Numbered from the stretch's first letter, positions 22,471 through 34,865 are shown. The stretch: 64,000 nucleotides of DNA from Patiria miniata (GCF_015706575.1 NW_024037059.1:13863730-13927729), one strand, 5' to 3'. A program made the numbers and translations. Notes: generated by a model not told the origin, from the letters alone.

Positions 22471-23815
22471 TGTGAAAGAGCGAAGACAGTTTGTCACAGT
22501 TTCATCTCATCACTCTGAACAATCAGCAACTGAAAAATGCAGTGACAATGCCTTCATCCCGCTACTGTGTGATGGGAGAGCAGTGAAGGCTTCATGCCCA
22601 GCAACCAATCAAGACCTGTGACTGTTTATGATAAGACTACATCTCATCACTCCGACCGACCAGCATCTGACAAAAGCCTGCATCACTCCATGACAATGCC
22701 TGGACTCCCACTGCCGTGTAATGGGAGAGCAGTGACAGCTTCATGTACTTCAACATCCTTCTGCTGAGCAACCAATGAAGACCTGTGACACTTTGTGATG
22801 GTCTCATCTCATCACTCTGACCAACCAGCAACTGATAAAAGCAGTGATAATGCCTTGCGACCTTGTATGTACTGGGAGAGCAGTGACAGCTTCATGTACC
22901 GGTACTTCAACATCCATCCACCGAGCAACCAGTGGAGACGTGTGACAGTGTGTGAGGGTATCATCTCATCACTCTGACCAACCAGCAACAGACAAAGTGA
23001 CAATGCCTTCACTCCAGCTACCTTGTAGAAGAGCAGTGACATCGTCAGGTACCTCAACATCCCATCCACCCAACAGCCCAACAGACAGTATCATCTCATC
23101 ACTGTGACCTAGCAGCAACTGATAAAAGCAGTGACAATGCCTTGCGACCTTCTACCTTGTACAAGGAGAGCAGTGACTGCTTTATGTCCCTCAACATCCA
23201 TCCGCTCAGCAACCAATGAATGTGATGGTATCATCTCATAACTCTAACCAACCAGCAACTGATAAAAGCAGGAATAATGCCTTCTCTCCCGCTGCCTTGT
23301 AATGGAAGAACAGTGACAGCTTCATGTACCTCAACTTCATGTATGTCAGCTTCCATCCGCCCAGCATTCAACAAAAACCTGTGACATCTCATCACTCTTA
23401 CCAACCAGCAAATGATAAAAGTAGTGACAATGGCTTCCCTCCCACTACCTTGTAATGGAAGAGCAGTCACAGCTTCATGTACTTCAACATCCGCCCAGCA
23501 GACAATGAAGACCTATGGTAGGTTGTCACAGTATGATAACGGCAACTGATAAAAGCAGTGACAATGCTTTCTCTCCTGCTACCTTGTAATGAAAGAACAG
23601 TGATACAGATAGCTTCATGTACCTGAACATCCATCCGCCCATCATCTAACAAAAATCTGTGACATCATCTCATCACCCTAACCAGCCAGCAACAGACAAA
23701 AGCAGTGACAATGCCTTCCCTCTTGCTACCTTGCAATGGGAGAGCAGTGACGGCTTCATGTATCTCGACATCCATCTGCCCAGCATCCAATGAAGACCTA
23801 TGACAGTTCATCACA
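22470..23815. repeat. Tandem satellite, about 9 units of 135-165 bp
   Basis: Each unit carries, in order, ctcatcactctgaccaacc, agcaactgataaaagcagtg, acaatgcctt, ctaccttgtaatgggagagc, agtgacagcttcatgtacct and caacatccatccgcccagca. The word aatgcctt or a close variant recurs near 22551, 22685, 22850, 23003, 23139, 23277, 23430, 23562 and 23710. Units differ by small indels, so minus-strand frames (ISCWLVRVMR..) run only briefly. No gene is needed to explain it. Confidence 0.85.
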
Positions 23816-26540
23816 TGAACTCTGTCTACCGAATATTAACTTGAGACCTGCAAAAATGTCTCCTACACACACTGCCAAGTTTGATTACCACAAACGGCTT
23901 TAATTAAATAACCTCAAAATATGACAAAGAAAAATATGGTTTCTTTTAAAATGGCCGACAAAGGCAAATAAACACCTGCACCTTAATCTTAACATGTTTT
24001 TTTCTGGGGGAAATTGGGGGGGGGGGGGGAGGGGGTCCAAATGTGAGGTGTTTACAGTTACCTAGACGAGACACCTAATTAAGAGGAGATGATGAAGTGG
24101 GAATTTTGATAAGCTACATGACATGTTTGGAAAGTGTTCACTGGCTCCCTGGAATGGCCTCACATCAGGGTGTTAGTTGGGAGATAATTCCTAGCTGACG
24201 GAGACAGTGTGCACAAATGTACATTCATATTGTAACCCCCAAAAAAGTATAACTATAAGGGGTAACATTTTGTTACGTAAAGTGCCACACTTACCTTACA
24301 CTTAAAGTAAGCCCTTGTAATTCAGTATCAGAATCAAACAAAGTAAATTTGAATTGAAATTTTGACTCCACATTTCTTAGAATTTAAATTTGCTTGTAAC
24401 CAATTCCAAATCTCAGGTAGCGCCTGAGAGTTCTTTTGGTGGACTGACTCCAACAATATCGTAAGGGTTGGTTATAGTTTAGGGAGAAACATAATTGCCT
24501 GTAGCAAATCACAGAGCAAGGAAATATTCAACTTAGAAATAAGGGGAATTGAAAAAAAGACAACCAGTTTCTCATCTTTAGCTTTGGCTTTTAGAAGAAA
24601 AAAAATGAAGGAGGCCTGAGGTGCTTTTTGTGTTTCTTATTTTTCCCTCAAGGTGGCAGATGGACTTTTCCATTTCTCAACTATAAGAGCTGGGGATGAG
24701 AAGCTTGGTTGTTGTTTTTTTTTACTTGGTCTAAAAATTAGTGGATAAATAATATACAATGTATAATGTATGTTTTAAGAGAGTTCTTGCACTATTCCAA
24801 CTAATCTTGCAGTGATTCAAGCCTAGAAGGTGCTTATGAAATTTTGCTTATTTCTGCCTAGCAAAATGCTTTTTGATTAAAAAAGAATCATGACTCCTGG
24901 ATTAAACTGTATAATTGACTCTAAGTATATTGCTGTCAACCAAGCTTATTAATATATTTCCTTTTTTGAATACAATTTAATTGAATGAATGAACTTTTTA
25001 AAAATTAATTTAATGAAACAGTCCAAGGAAAATATTTACAGTAATGTAATCAAACTCAGTTTGAATTATCAACTCTTTAAAAGCTTTCAGACCGAATACC
25101 AAAAACAGTGGTCAGTTTTTATCTTGCATCTTGACCAATTTCATTGGCATTTTAATGACTTTCTTATTGCTTACATTCCAAGGATGTTTTAAAGTCTTTT
25201 CAGGAAGTGTATTCTCTGAGGTTTCCAGAGAGTCATGTTTGGACTCATGAAACTGTCTAAGCTAAAAGTTTATTTCAGTCAAATGTAAGCCTTTCTTGAA
25301 AGAAAATATAAGAATCCAAAGTATAGTGACTGCATGAATTTTTTTTAAAGATAATAATGCAACGAGACATGTCCTGTCAAGGTTTTACACAACTTACCGG
25401 GTATTTCAGTTACTTTTTTTGATTTGTAAAACGTGTCTTTTCCAAATGGCAGTTTCCATGGTTGAGTACATTTGTAATCTCTTCTGGCCATGATACTTGA
25501 CGAAATACATGCACAGCCAAGTTACATGTACAAATAACTTGAAGTAATACATGTACAATGTATTAAACAAAAAACCTGGGGCTGCCTTTTTATGGACATT
25601 CCCCTCCCACAAAAAAAATGAAATAAAAATGGGCTTAAACAAACACAAATTCCACCCGTTCTGCATAAATTTGCATTGGCAGGGGCGAAACCCGGGAATT
25701 TTTGCAGTAGGGGGTGTCAGGTCTTTCAGATTATTATGTTTTTTATAGGTACTGAAAAGTAGACAGGATTTTGGAACAGATTTTCAGTTGAAATATTGGA
25801 CTTCCCAATTCCTTATCAATGGGATTAGTCCAACCTTGAATACTTATCTTTTGTTGTTCTTCAACAACATCCAAACCTTATTGTATCAATTTCCTTAGTT
25901 CATGACTGGCAGAGTGGGAACACTCATCATAAAGCCTTTTAGAATGGATATCCTTCCTCTCTGAATTGGCAGAGAATGAAAATGGGAAAAGCTTTCTCCT
26001 GCTCCCTTGAGTCTGGTAGTCTCAATCCAAAAACACTATAGTTGCAAGGCTGGTTGGAACCTTTCAACTTGTGTACACCATCCATGTTTTTCCTACAACC
26101 TTTTTTTATGTCGATTGCAACAAACAAATTGCCTTTTCCTGAGACTGCAAGCAAGAAAGCATTGTCAACATTCCGCCTCCTACATTGAGGAACCGCTCAC
26201 AATGACTGTGGTTTTGCTTCCCGTTTACTGAATTTAATGTGAAGGTTTTAGCAAAGGACAGCATTGAGACAAACTTTGAATATCTGGATTTGAAGATGGA
26301 ATTCACTGCCTTTGCCTAGGTGTATACAGATTTTGTTGGTCTATCAAAATTTGCCACAAATCACATTTTGCTCTTGAATATTGAAATTTGCATGAGCATA
26401 AAAACCAAAAGGCACCAAAATACCCTTAATAAAACAGCAAAATGAAAGTTGAAAATAAGGTTAAATTGGACCTAAAGGTGCATTTTCCAGATTGCATTCA
26501 AAAAAGGACATTTCACTGCCCTTTTCACTGTTTTCAAGCA
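23816..26540. other. Long AT-rich non-coding stretch
   Basis: It holds a G-run with interruptions near 24006-24035 and short motif-free frames. Frames at 25939-26306 on the minus strand show no recognisable domain. A ggcaggggcgaaacccggg word near 25678 resembles the end of a hAT-type MITE, but no partner end was found. Confidence 0.45.
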
Positions 26541-26825
26541 GATTCACAAACATGAACATGTCAATAAAAAGTGTGGATTACACACAAGGCCACATTAAAC
26601 ACAAAGTTTCATCAAGCGGCACTGACTTTATTTTGCCAAAACCTTGACAGTGTTTGATGGCTTCTTCTATAAGCTGTTGGAACTCCTCTGGGGAGTCAGG
26701 GAATGAGACCGCAGGTATGAGAACTGTAAATGTCGGATTCCCGCTACGGCGATATGGAAATCCACAAGGGGTTTTAAAAACCTGCAAGGAGGGATCTTGT
26801 TTACCGCTGTCTCAATTCTAACCAC

Positions 26826-27345
26826 TTCCCAAGAGATTTCTGATGATTTCTTTCAGTTCCTTATTCATTTCAAGGGTAGCCAAATTCTCCATCTCCAAAT
26901 TCTTGATTACAGTTTCTCGATCACTCAGATGGTCCGTCTGGGAGATATTAATGATTAAGAACAATGTAATTTATTAGGAAATAATCTTATGTCTTCAGGA
27001 AACAGAATTCATTAGAATTATGTTCCAAAGAAAAATTGAAAATTGGAAAAGATCAAGAAATTAAATACAGCCGTATTGACCACCGTTGGCAGCTCCTTTC
27101 GTTTTTTGGGGGGCACCATGTTTCATGACACATATACCGGTATCTCACAATTTTATGAGTGAGGAGAAAGTGTGGCCAGTGTATTGGTAGGTACGTTGCA
27201 CTGTTTCTTCAGCAGATTCAATATACCTCTGAATCATACTCCTACACCCATTACACAACTTATAAGGATGCAAATTTAAATCATCTTCAGTAGTATCTAT
27301 GCTATACAACACCTCAATACATGTGTACATTGTAATGACGGACAT
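26826..27345 (-). pseudogene. Possible exons of an HPxxxCxxC zinc-binding protein, family uncertain
   Basis: The minus frame from 27345 reads YSIDTTEDDLNLHPYKLCNG then CRSMIQRYIESAEETVQ, ahead of a possible donor near 27191. The HPxKxCxxC pattern after a D-x-x-x-DD stretch recalls N-terminal zinc-binding modules of RAG1-like and other element-derived proteins. A possible last exon at about 26940-26826 has a proper acceptor and reads a coiled coil (VIKNLEMENLATLEMNKELK) to a stop. An alternative end frame lies at 26787-26578. A 60-bp piece of the zinc exon is duplicated near 27345-27412. Gene status is unproven. Confidence 0.3.
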
Positions 27346-27419
27346 TGCACTGTTTCTTCTTGAACAGCAGATTTAATATATCTCTGAATCATACTCCTAC
27401 ACCCATCAGTGTTCGTCCT

Positions 27420-28280
27420 GTGTACATTCATGCTTTAAATACTTTCATAATACTTGTTTGATTTACATGACTACTTTTATTTAAAGCTGTCATAAAAAAA
27501 AGGAATCGCTGAATTAAAATTTCACTGAATCAATAAAGTGTTGCAAAACAAAGTTACATGAAATGAAAGATTCACATTTCTTTAAAATTAAAATTGTAAC
27601 TGATAGTGCAATTGAGCATTTAACTGAATTAAAAAATTTAAAAAAAATAATTAACACAAAAGCCACAATTTGCACTTTTCAATATTCATGACAAGAACTT
27701 AAAAAAGACATAGGGTCATGGTTTTTAACTTGACCATGAGGATGGAGGAAGGTTACATACATAATGCTTCTCAACTTAAACTGCCGTGGTAAATGAATAG
27801 CTGAAAAACTTATCATTTCTGATATCATGACCTACATGTAGTTGAAGGGAAAATACAAGATTTGCAAACACTACATAACAAAACTACAAAACACAACAAA
27901 ATAAATATGAAATACCTTACTATAATGAAAGTACATGTGTATAATATTCCAAAGCATCCAGAAAAGTCGTGGCTATGCTCCCCCCCCCCCCTCAATCGGG
28001 TAACAGAGTTTCTATGAATCCCTTCCTTTCGGTTTCTGCCACAGCCTCCTACACTCTATATCTGTTGCTGTTACACATCTCTTGAACTAGAACTCTCATA
28101 CTCTTTCTCAGGTAAATTTGCATACTCAGTGGAATCCTTCTCCAACTACTCTTTGCCTCTGACACCTCTACAATTACTCTTCCTGACTCAAGTCAGTACG
28201 AAGTTGGGCAGGGAAGAGCTCTTCTGATAGTATCTTGCTATTTATCAAAGCATACCCAGGAATCGCCCTTTTCCTTGGGC
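27420..28280. other. Non-coding, no gene recognised
   Basis: AT-rich with a C-run at about 27980-27992. Nothing further is seen. Confidence 0.4.
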
Positions 28281-28329
28281 ACTAGTTACATGTATTTGCA
28301 TACCTGAGTTAGTTCCTTTTGATTGTTTA

Positions 28330-28480
28330 TTGACACTAGATATGTGTACTCATGTACTTGACATGTCTTCATTGAGAAGGCGCCGTAGAAGCTGATTGTT
28401 CTCCTTCAGTAATTGTCTATTGCCCTTGGCCAGTTTCTTCACTTCCTTTACTACCTCCCAGTGGGTGCACTTGTATGACC
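28330..28480 (-). other. Short coiled-coil coding remnant
   Basis: The minus strand reads CTHWEVVKEVKKLAKGNRQL then LKENNQLLRRLLN, a clear heptad pattern. No start, splice pair or domain partner is certain. It may belong with the transposase-like remnants upstream on the same strand. Confidence 0.3.
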
Positions 28481-29969
28481 TAGCTACAGTTGAGTTCATA
28501 TACATAAAGGCTCGTTGTTATGGTGAAAGCCCGCTTGTTTAGGGAACACTTCTCCTTGTGTATCACTATCATGTCTTAGCTTACTCACAGATGGCATTAT
28601 CCATATTTTCGATCGATTTCCCTTGGAAGCTCCATCCCGATCGGCTGTTGTTCTTAAGATATTCCATTTTTTAAGCTGTAAGGCAGTGGCTGGAGCCGGG
28701 ATCACACTATGGAAGTGGCTAGATGAGTCCAGCTTAAAAAAGCCGAAAGGAGTTGACGCCTTGCAACTGGGCAAATTGACGCCGAGTCAACTCCTTCACC
28801 TCCCGAATAGGTGTGCCGGGGTACACCCCAATGTAGCCCTTGGAAAGCCATTGGAACCTACAGGATAATCAGTGTGAGAAATTACAAAAAAATGCCTTGA
28901 TGCAAAGGCACCCGTCATGATACCTTTGGCAGCACCTGCTGCAACAGATCCACTTCTCGTTGATACTATTGCAACAAACACGAAACAGATCAGCCCCACA
29001 TTTGTCTTTGGTAGCTTGCAACTTGTTGCATTTGAGGAGGGGTACGAAGTGATTCAGACGGGTACGTCCATCAGGAGATGGCAGCCTTGCTGGTACATGT
29101 TCATGCGGATGAGGATGTGTACGAGAGAAAGTAATTGGCTATTGTCACGTTTTTATGTGTACTGACTTGCTTAGGATCCTGCAGCTATTATTCTACTCTT
29201 AGATAGGAAACAAACAAATGATTAATGCATTCCCACTTGCTGTTCTACTTCTGTATAACTTCTCAACGATGACTGTCGGTGTGTAATTCTTAAATTTCTT
29301 TGCACAAAATGCTTACTACAGAGGGAAGGAGAGGTAATTGCATCAAAAGCTGGAATTGGTTGGCTACCAACACTTTAAGGACAATCTTATATGTGTTTAA
29401 TTTTCTGATGCGAGTTCATACGTTATGCATTCTTACCGGAGTCAGACCCTTCTTTCATTACTTCACGTACTTCGGTTTCAATAACCCGAGGAATTACATC
29501 GCCTTTGTCTCGTATGCCTGCATCAGTGATTGACATGCATATTCTGTCGCTTGTCACCAAGTGCATCCATGCCAGCACATCTTTGGTACCGGAGTAAAGG
29601 GTCAGGACCTATTTATAACAAAGGCAAGCAAACATACAGAAACTTCATGAACATGTACACTTTGTACCTGGAAGAGTATACATTTCCTTAACAGTATTTT
29701 AAGTATTTTTTTTTCATGAGTAAACATACTGGCCCGATTGAAACTATTGAATTAATGACTGGCAACTTCGACAATAGTTAACTTCCGCCTCCTCATAGAA
29801 GTCTTAGAGAGAGCTTGATTTTCAACTGTTTCCCTCTCTAAACCCTTGAAGGTAATTAGCATGTTTAGAGCAAAAGAAAAGGCGAAACCACCAAATACAA
29901 ATGTTTTTTTAAATTATGTTCCTGAACTGGAATATACTTTTTATAGATGACTTGATTTGAAGCGAAATG

Positions 29970-30425
29970 TTGTCGACCAGGCCGAGTAGTATACGCGAGT
30001 ATGAAGTGAACCTGGCCGTCATGGTCAATAACAAATGAACAAATCGTCACAAACCAACACCATACAAACATTTTTTTTTTTCCTACCGTGCTTTCCCGGT
30101 AGGTCTCTTTTGCAAAATCTACCAAATGAGTGAACTCCTTACAGGTCTTGTCAAAGCTGTGATGAATGCTTGATATATTGTTTGTGTCGACCGGGCCGAG
30201 TAGTATACGTGAGTATGAAGTGAACCCCGCCCTCATGGTCAATAACAAATGAGCAAATCGTCACAAACCAACACCATACAAACATTTTTTATTCCTTCTG
30301 TGCTTTCCCGGTAGGTCTCTTTTGCGAAATCCACCAAACGAGTAAACTCCTTACAGGTCTTGTGAAAGCTGTGATGAATGCTCGATATATTGTTTGTGCC
30401 AACGGAAAACAAGATGATTACTGGA
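29970..30425. repeat. Direct duplication of about 210-235 bp, plus related direct repeats
   Basis: 29970-30180 and 30185-30415 match closely (gtatgaagtgaac, aataacaaatga, gctttcccggtaggtctctt). On the minus strand both give TNNISSIHHSF-K and EFT-LVDFAKETYRES. A further pair of direct repeats, 30465-30575 and 30668-30780 (ggtggttttcttccagat), follows. The minus frames are not recognised. Confidence 0.75.
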
Positions 30426-30796
30426 CCCCTGTTAACAGGCATTTGATGACATTCCTATTGTAACTCCCGGTTGGAAAGGTGGTTTTCTTCCAGATGTACA
30501 TGTTCATCAACCATAGACTGCCATTGGGAATCTCCATACACCATAACAAGCTGCATTAAGGATTTAATGGATTCACCCTATTCTAAGCAAAATGATAGTG
30601 TGTCAGAGAAGGTACGATTTCAAAGGGAGATTACCATCATTCCAACCTTGAAACAAAGGACAAATTATAGCTCCCGGTTGGAAAAGGTGGTTTTCTTCCA
30701 GATATACGTGTTCATCAACCATAGACCGCCATTGTGAGTCTCCATACACCATAACAAGCTGCATTAAGGAGTTAATGGAAGTCCATTTTAAAAGAA

Positions 30797-31170
30797 AATA
30801 GACCTACAACGATGAATGGAAATGCTGGCGAAGTAATTGTCTTTACTGCATTTTATCATTAATATTAATGATTATAAAATTTTGTTCACAAATATTTCAC
30901 ATCTAAACAAGAGCGCGGTATTACCACGATGTAAAAACCATTGCATAAAATTAAGTCCACCTTTCATCTTTATAGACATTACGTTTCTCAGAAAGAAAAA
31001 AACGTAATAACCGAAACATGAACTTACCTTTGCAAGCTTTTTGCCAAGATTCTTGGCCCCATGCCAAATATCATACGAATGCTTGATGTCCTTGTTATTC
31101 TCTCCTTGAAACAAAAAGAACATCATTATAAACACGTAGCTATGTGATGCCATACACTGAGTATTTTTAT
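30797..31170 (-). repeat. Duplicated segment, copy 1, with exon 31028-31104
   Basis: About 370 bp almost identical to 31540-31912. It contains a 77-bp minus-strand exon, with acceptor ttcaag and donor GTAAGTTC, encoding ENNKDIKHSYDIWHGAKNLG then KKLAK. The [HK]SYDxWH.AKNLGKK motif belongs to a DDE-like multi-copy animal family whose upstream GDGRxDSPG motif is present at 32510. Confidence 0.75.
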
Positions 31171-31189
31171 ATAGTTTGATATAGATGAA

Positions 31190-31461
31190 GAACGTCCACT
31201 AGTAGCAGCGCCATCTGGAGCAGTGGACAGGGTGGAACGTCCACTAGTAGCAGCGCCATCTAGAGCAGTGGACAGGGTGGAACGTCCACTAGTAGCAGCG
31301 CCATCTAGAGCAGTGGACAGGGTGGAACGTCCACTAGTAGCAGCGCCATCTAGAGCAGTGGACAGGGTGGAACGTCCACTAGTAGCAGCGCCATCTGGAG
31401 CAGTGGACAGGGTGGAACGTCCACTAGTAGCAGCGCCATCTGGAGCAGTGGACAGGGTGGA
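31190..31461. repeat. 45-bp tandem array, six units
   Basis: Units read aacgtccactagtagcagcg + ccatctRgagcagtggacag + ggtgg, differing mainly at one a/g position (tctagagc or tctggagc). Forty-five is a multiple of three, so an open frame runs through (DRVERPLVAAPSRAV repeated), but there is no evidence that it is coding. Near-identical duplicated segments lie on both sides. Each unit contains an agcgccatct.gagcag word that resembles a CTCF core site. Confidence 0.88.
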
Positions 31462-31539
31462 ACCTACAGGATAATCAGTGTGTGAAATTAGAAAAAAAAT
31501 GGATTAATATCAGTCGATGACGTCATCGTGACGAAAATA

Positions 31540-31912
31540 GACCTACAACGATGAATGGAAATGCTGGCGAAGTAATTGTCCTTACTGTATTTTATTATTA
31601 ATATTAATGATTATAAAATTTTGTTCACAAATATTTCACATCTAAACAAGAGCGCGGTATTACCGCAATGTAAAAACCATTGCATAAAATTAAGTCCACC
31701 TTTCATCTTTATAGGTATTATGTTTCTCGGAAAGAAAAAAACTTAATAACGGAAACATGAACTTACCTTTGCAAGCTTTTTGCCAAGACTCTTGGCCCCA
31801 TGCCAAACATCATATGGGTGTTTGATGTCCTTGTTATTCTCTCCTTGAAACAAAAAGAACATCACTATAAACACGTAGCTATGTGATGCCATACACTGAG
31901 TATTTTTAAAGG
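31540..31912 (-). repeat. Duplicated segment, copy 2, with exon 31767-31843
   Basis: Sister of 30797-31170. The 77-bp exon here encodes NNKDIKHPYDVWHGAKSLGK, three replacements from copy 1, with the acceptor and donor kept. Two copies of the same exon therefore lie in series on one strand with the 45-bp array between them. Confidence 0.75.
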
Positions 31913-32286
31913 CAACCATCTCCCCATTCGTGGATTCACCCTATAATAAGCAAACCTTAACAGAAATCTTTACGAGTGACCTTCTGTTATTGGTTTCTTC
32001 AAGATGATAGCGTGTCAGAGAAGGTACAATTTCATAGGGAGATTACTATCATTCCAACCTTGAAACAAAGGACAAATTATAATGTGGTTGGTTTCTTTTG
32101 AATAGCTGCAATTGTTCCTGTGTACCTAATCAGACAAATAAAATGACTAATTCAATCAATGTCTTTCAAACACTCAGGTATTTGCATTTCAAAATAAAAG
32201 TCATGAGCATGTATCATGCAAACCGGAGTATACAAAATCAACAAGAAATTGAATATTTATGCATCCTGGCAGCGATGGTTGTATGA

Positions 32287-32502
32287 GCATCAGTTACGAG
32301 CTCTGTAACTTTGATGCCACTTTGCTGTATTTAAACTGATGCAGGCCTTGCTGAAGTGCTTTGGGTTCCATGTTGACGCTGATGAGTTTACTTTCCCGTT
32401 TGTCCATAAACTCGACATGGATGATGTCCTTGGAGTTGTTGTTCACGAAGGTGTACGTCAAGTACTGAGCAGAGTGCCCAGGACTATCATTTCGACCATC
32501 AC
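32287..32502 (-). pseudogene. Transposase-like exon with GDGRNDSPG motif
   Basis: After the acceptor tatatag (minus strand) the exon reads GDGRNDSPGHSAQYLTYTF, NNSKDIIHVEFMDKRES, MEPKALQQGLHQ. After a frame change it reads SGIKVTELVTDAHTTIAARM. In this family the GDGR Asp and the TDAH Asp are in the position of DDE catalytic residues, with YDIWH.AKNLGKK next, found here at 31104 and 31843. The break makes this copy non-functional as annotated. The superfamily is not named with confidence. Confidence 0.6.
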
Positions 32503-32657
32503 CTATATATGGATGTTTAAAAAAAAAAATCATAATGTGTTAACTGTGTGCAGAGTGTACACGGGCTACCACAAGTTGAAATGTGTGATTAGAAAAACTT
32601 CTCTTTCATTAGGTGATTACTGGAATGGTATTTTAAACTATGTTGCCCTCCACTAGC

Positions 32658-33025
32658 TCACTCAACAAGGACAACTCCTAGGCAGTGCACTTTCCTCTTG
32701 CATCTTAAAAGGTTGCTGCAGCCGTTTCTTCCATGACATGAAATATGAATTACTCCTGGTATGCTTGGAAAGTATTTGGATGAATCATGTTCAAATTCAA
32801 GATTTGAACGTGAGTGACACCTTGCTGAAGTTGTTGCCAGATAGCAGCAGTGCTGACCCAAGCTTTAGGTCCCCAATGTGACAGCGATGCAACGTCTCCT
32901 GACAGCAGAAGCTGCTGATGTGTCCTTGAGAGCACTTCTGAGATAAACCAAGCAGGAAGGGTCTTTTTTAGCAAGAATGTTTTGCACTTATTATGAAGAA
33001 TTGTCCAGTAAAATAAAAGAAACAC
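32658..33025 (-). other. Upstream coding remnant of the same transposase-like family (tentative)
   Basis: The minus frame gives KTLPAWFISEVLSRTHQQLL and WGPKAWVSTAAIWQQLQQGV, ending at a stop near 32750. Position and strand fit the part of the family before GDGRNDSPG, but the motif match is weak. Confidence 0.3.
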
Positions 33026-33827
33026 TCAATTAAACTGTACAATGGATTCATACGATGATGTTACATGTAGACTAAGAATGGATGAAATCAACAATGGGTC
33101 TGTCTGTGTTTGCTCAAGTGTAAATAAAAACACAACTGCATCACTGGTCGGTGGCTGGCACGCGGCCGCTCCGAACGGTATCTCTAACGGAACCCATAAC
33201 TTTTTAGTATTTCATCAGATCATACATATGCATACTCTTTTAAAACGTGTTGTCAAGGTAAATTATGTAAATTATTGTGTATTCTGAAAATTAAATGTGT
33301 TCGATCAGGACTGATTGAAATGTTCACATAGATGGTACTTTATAGATGTATGCATTTAATTTAGTACTGGTTTAGCTGTGCAACATCGAAATTACACAGA
33401 TTGTGAAAATATAAAATCCTTACTTTGTATTTATTGGCCATGTCCCGATCACAAGTAAGCCCAGCTTTTGGACGACTGTATGGATCTTCTCTAAGGGGTT
33501 GTACACATTAATATGTTTATTTTATTTAGTTAAAAGTATATGTCTGCATTTGGAAGGCTTAAATTGAAAGGCTAAAGTTGGAAGGCTCAATTGGGCTCAA
33601 GTCAAGTTGAAGTATTTTTTTCATTACAGATACAGCAACATTACGTTTGTTTCAGTTGTCCACCACACCCTTCCATGCATAACATTAAAAAACCTTTCAG
33701 AAAAAAAATATTAAACATTGGTGATTGTTAGTTTTGCAATAAAACATTGCAAGTCCAAAGCAATGAAATGGAGGTATTTGTGCATCACATATTGTTTGCA
33801 AGATTCACACAAAATCAGTAACATACC

Positions 33828-34421
33828 AATTTCCTCTTTCAAACATTTTATTTCTTCCTGCATGTCTGTAATTTTGCCGCGATTAGCTACACGTACTTGG
33901 CAGTCTCTTGTACTTGGCAGTCCCTTGTCGTTTGCAGGAGTAGGATATGACGACAGTGGCTGAATGTCTACGTGTCATCCTGCTGCTGATGTACTTGGCA
34001 GTTCCTTGTTGTTTGCAGGAGTAGGATACGACGACAGTGGCTGAATGTCTACGTGTTGTCCTGCTGCTGATGTACTTGGCAGTCCCTTGTCGTTTGCAGG
34101 AGTAGGGACATGTGTAATTGGTGCAGAAGCTGTTGGGTCATACGATGACAGTGGCTGAATGTCTGGCATTCGAGATGGAGGTATGTGTTGTCCTGTTGCT
34201 GCCAGTGTACATGGCCTGGAGGCCACAAAGGTGACACTTTGTGCAGAATGAGGTTGCATACATGTAGGTGCTGAATGAGGTTGCATAGGTGCAGAATGAG
34301 GTTGCATAGGTGCAGAATGAGGTTGCATAGGTGCAGAATGAGGTTGCATAAGTGCAGAATGAGGTTGCATACAAAATGTAGGTGCAGAATGGGATACGAC
34401 TTCAGGAATTTTAAAGCCCAT
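33828..34421 (-). CDS. Low-complexity exon with 21-bp and 78-bp repeats, then a coiled coil
   Basis: From 34421 the minus strand reads FKIPEVVSHSAP, then MQPHSAP about six times (21-bp units, 34255-34385), a Thr/Pro-rich linker, and GQHVDIQPLSSYPTPAN-K-LPSTSA repeated about three times (78-bp units, 33905-34170, one interrupted by a stop). It ends in a coiled coil, KITDMQEEIKCLKEEIG, at a donor near 33828. It could be an N-terminal exon of the transposase-like gene at 32.3-31.0 kb. Function unknown. Confidence 0.35.
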
Positions 34422-34865
34422 AAAAATTCAGTTGGTTACATTATCATAATGTCACAATACAACTTGCATAAGTTGTAACACACAAAAAAATTAAGAGTGA
34501 AGTTCTATTGAGTCTCCTACAGCCTTCTTCGACTGCCTTTAAACACTCGCCTTGTCAGTAAACCTCAAACTTCTGACAGAGATTTGTCTTACTCTTAAGG
34601 TTCACAAACACAATTCTAGTTTTAAAGAGTACTTCTATTAAGGCACCTACAGCCTTCGTCAATTGCTTTAAAACATTCACGGTGCCAGTATACATCAAAT
34701 TTTTGACCAAGAGTTGTCTCGTTCTTCAGAATTTCCTTGATTCCTCAAATCCTCAAGGGATGCAGTTGCCTGTTTCCCTTCGCACCCTTACAATTGGATT
34801 CCCTGATCTCTTTCTCTGAAAATAACAAGCGGACTAAAGATAGGGCAAAATTTGCCTCCAAAGGA

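Noticed and set aside
22470-23815. CRISPR-like array
   Set aside because: Units are long, whole-unit tandem repeats with no alternating unique spacers, and the genome is animal.
31223-31474. 83-residue repeat protein DRVERPLVAAPSRAV
   Set aside because: This is the frame of the 45-bp array without flanking coding signal. The DNA repeat explains it.
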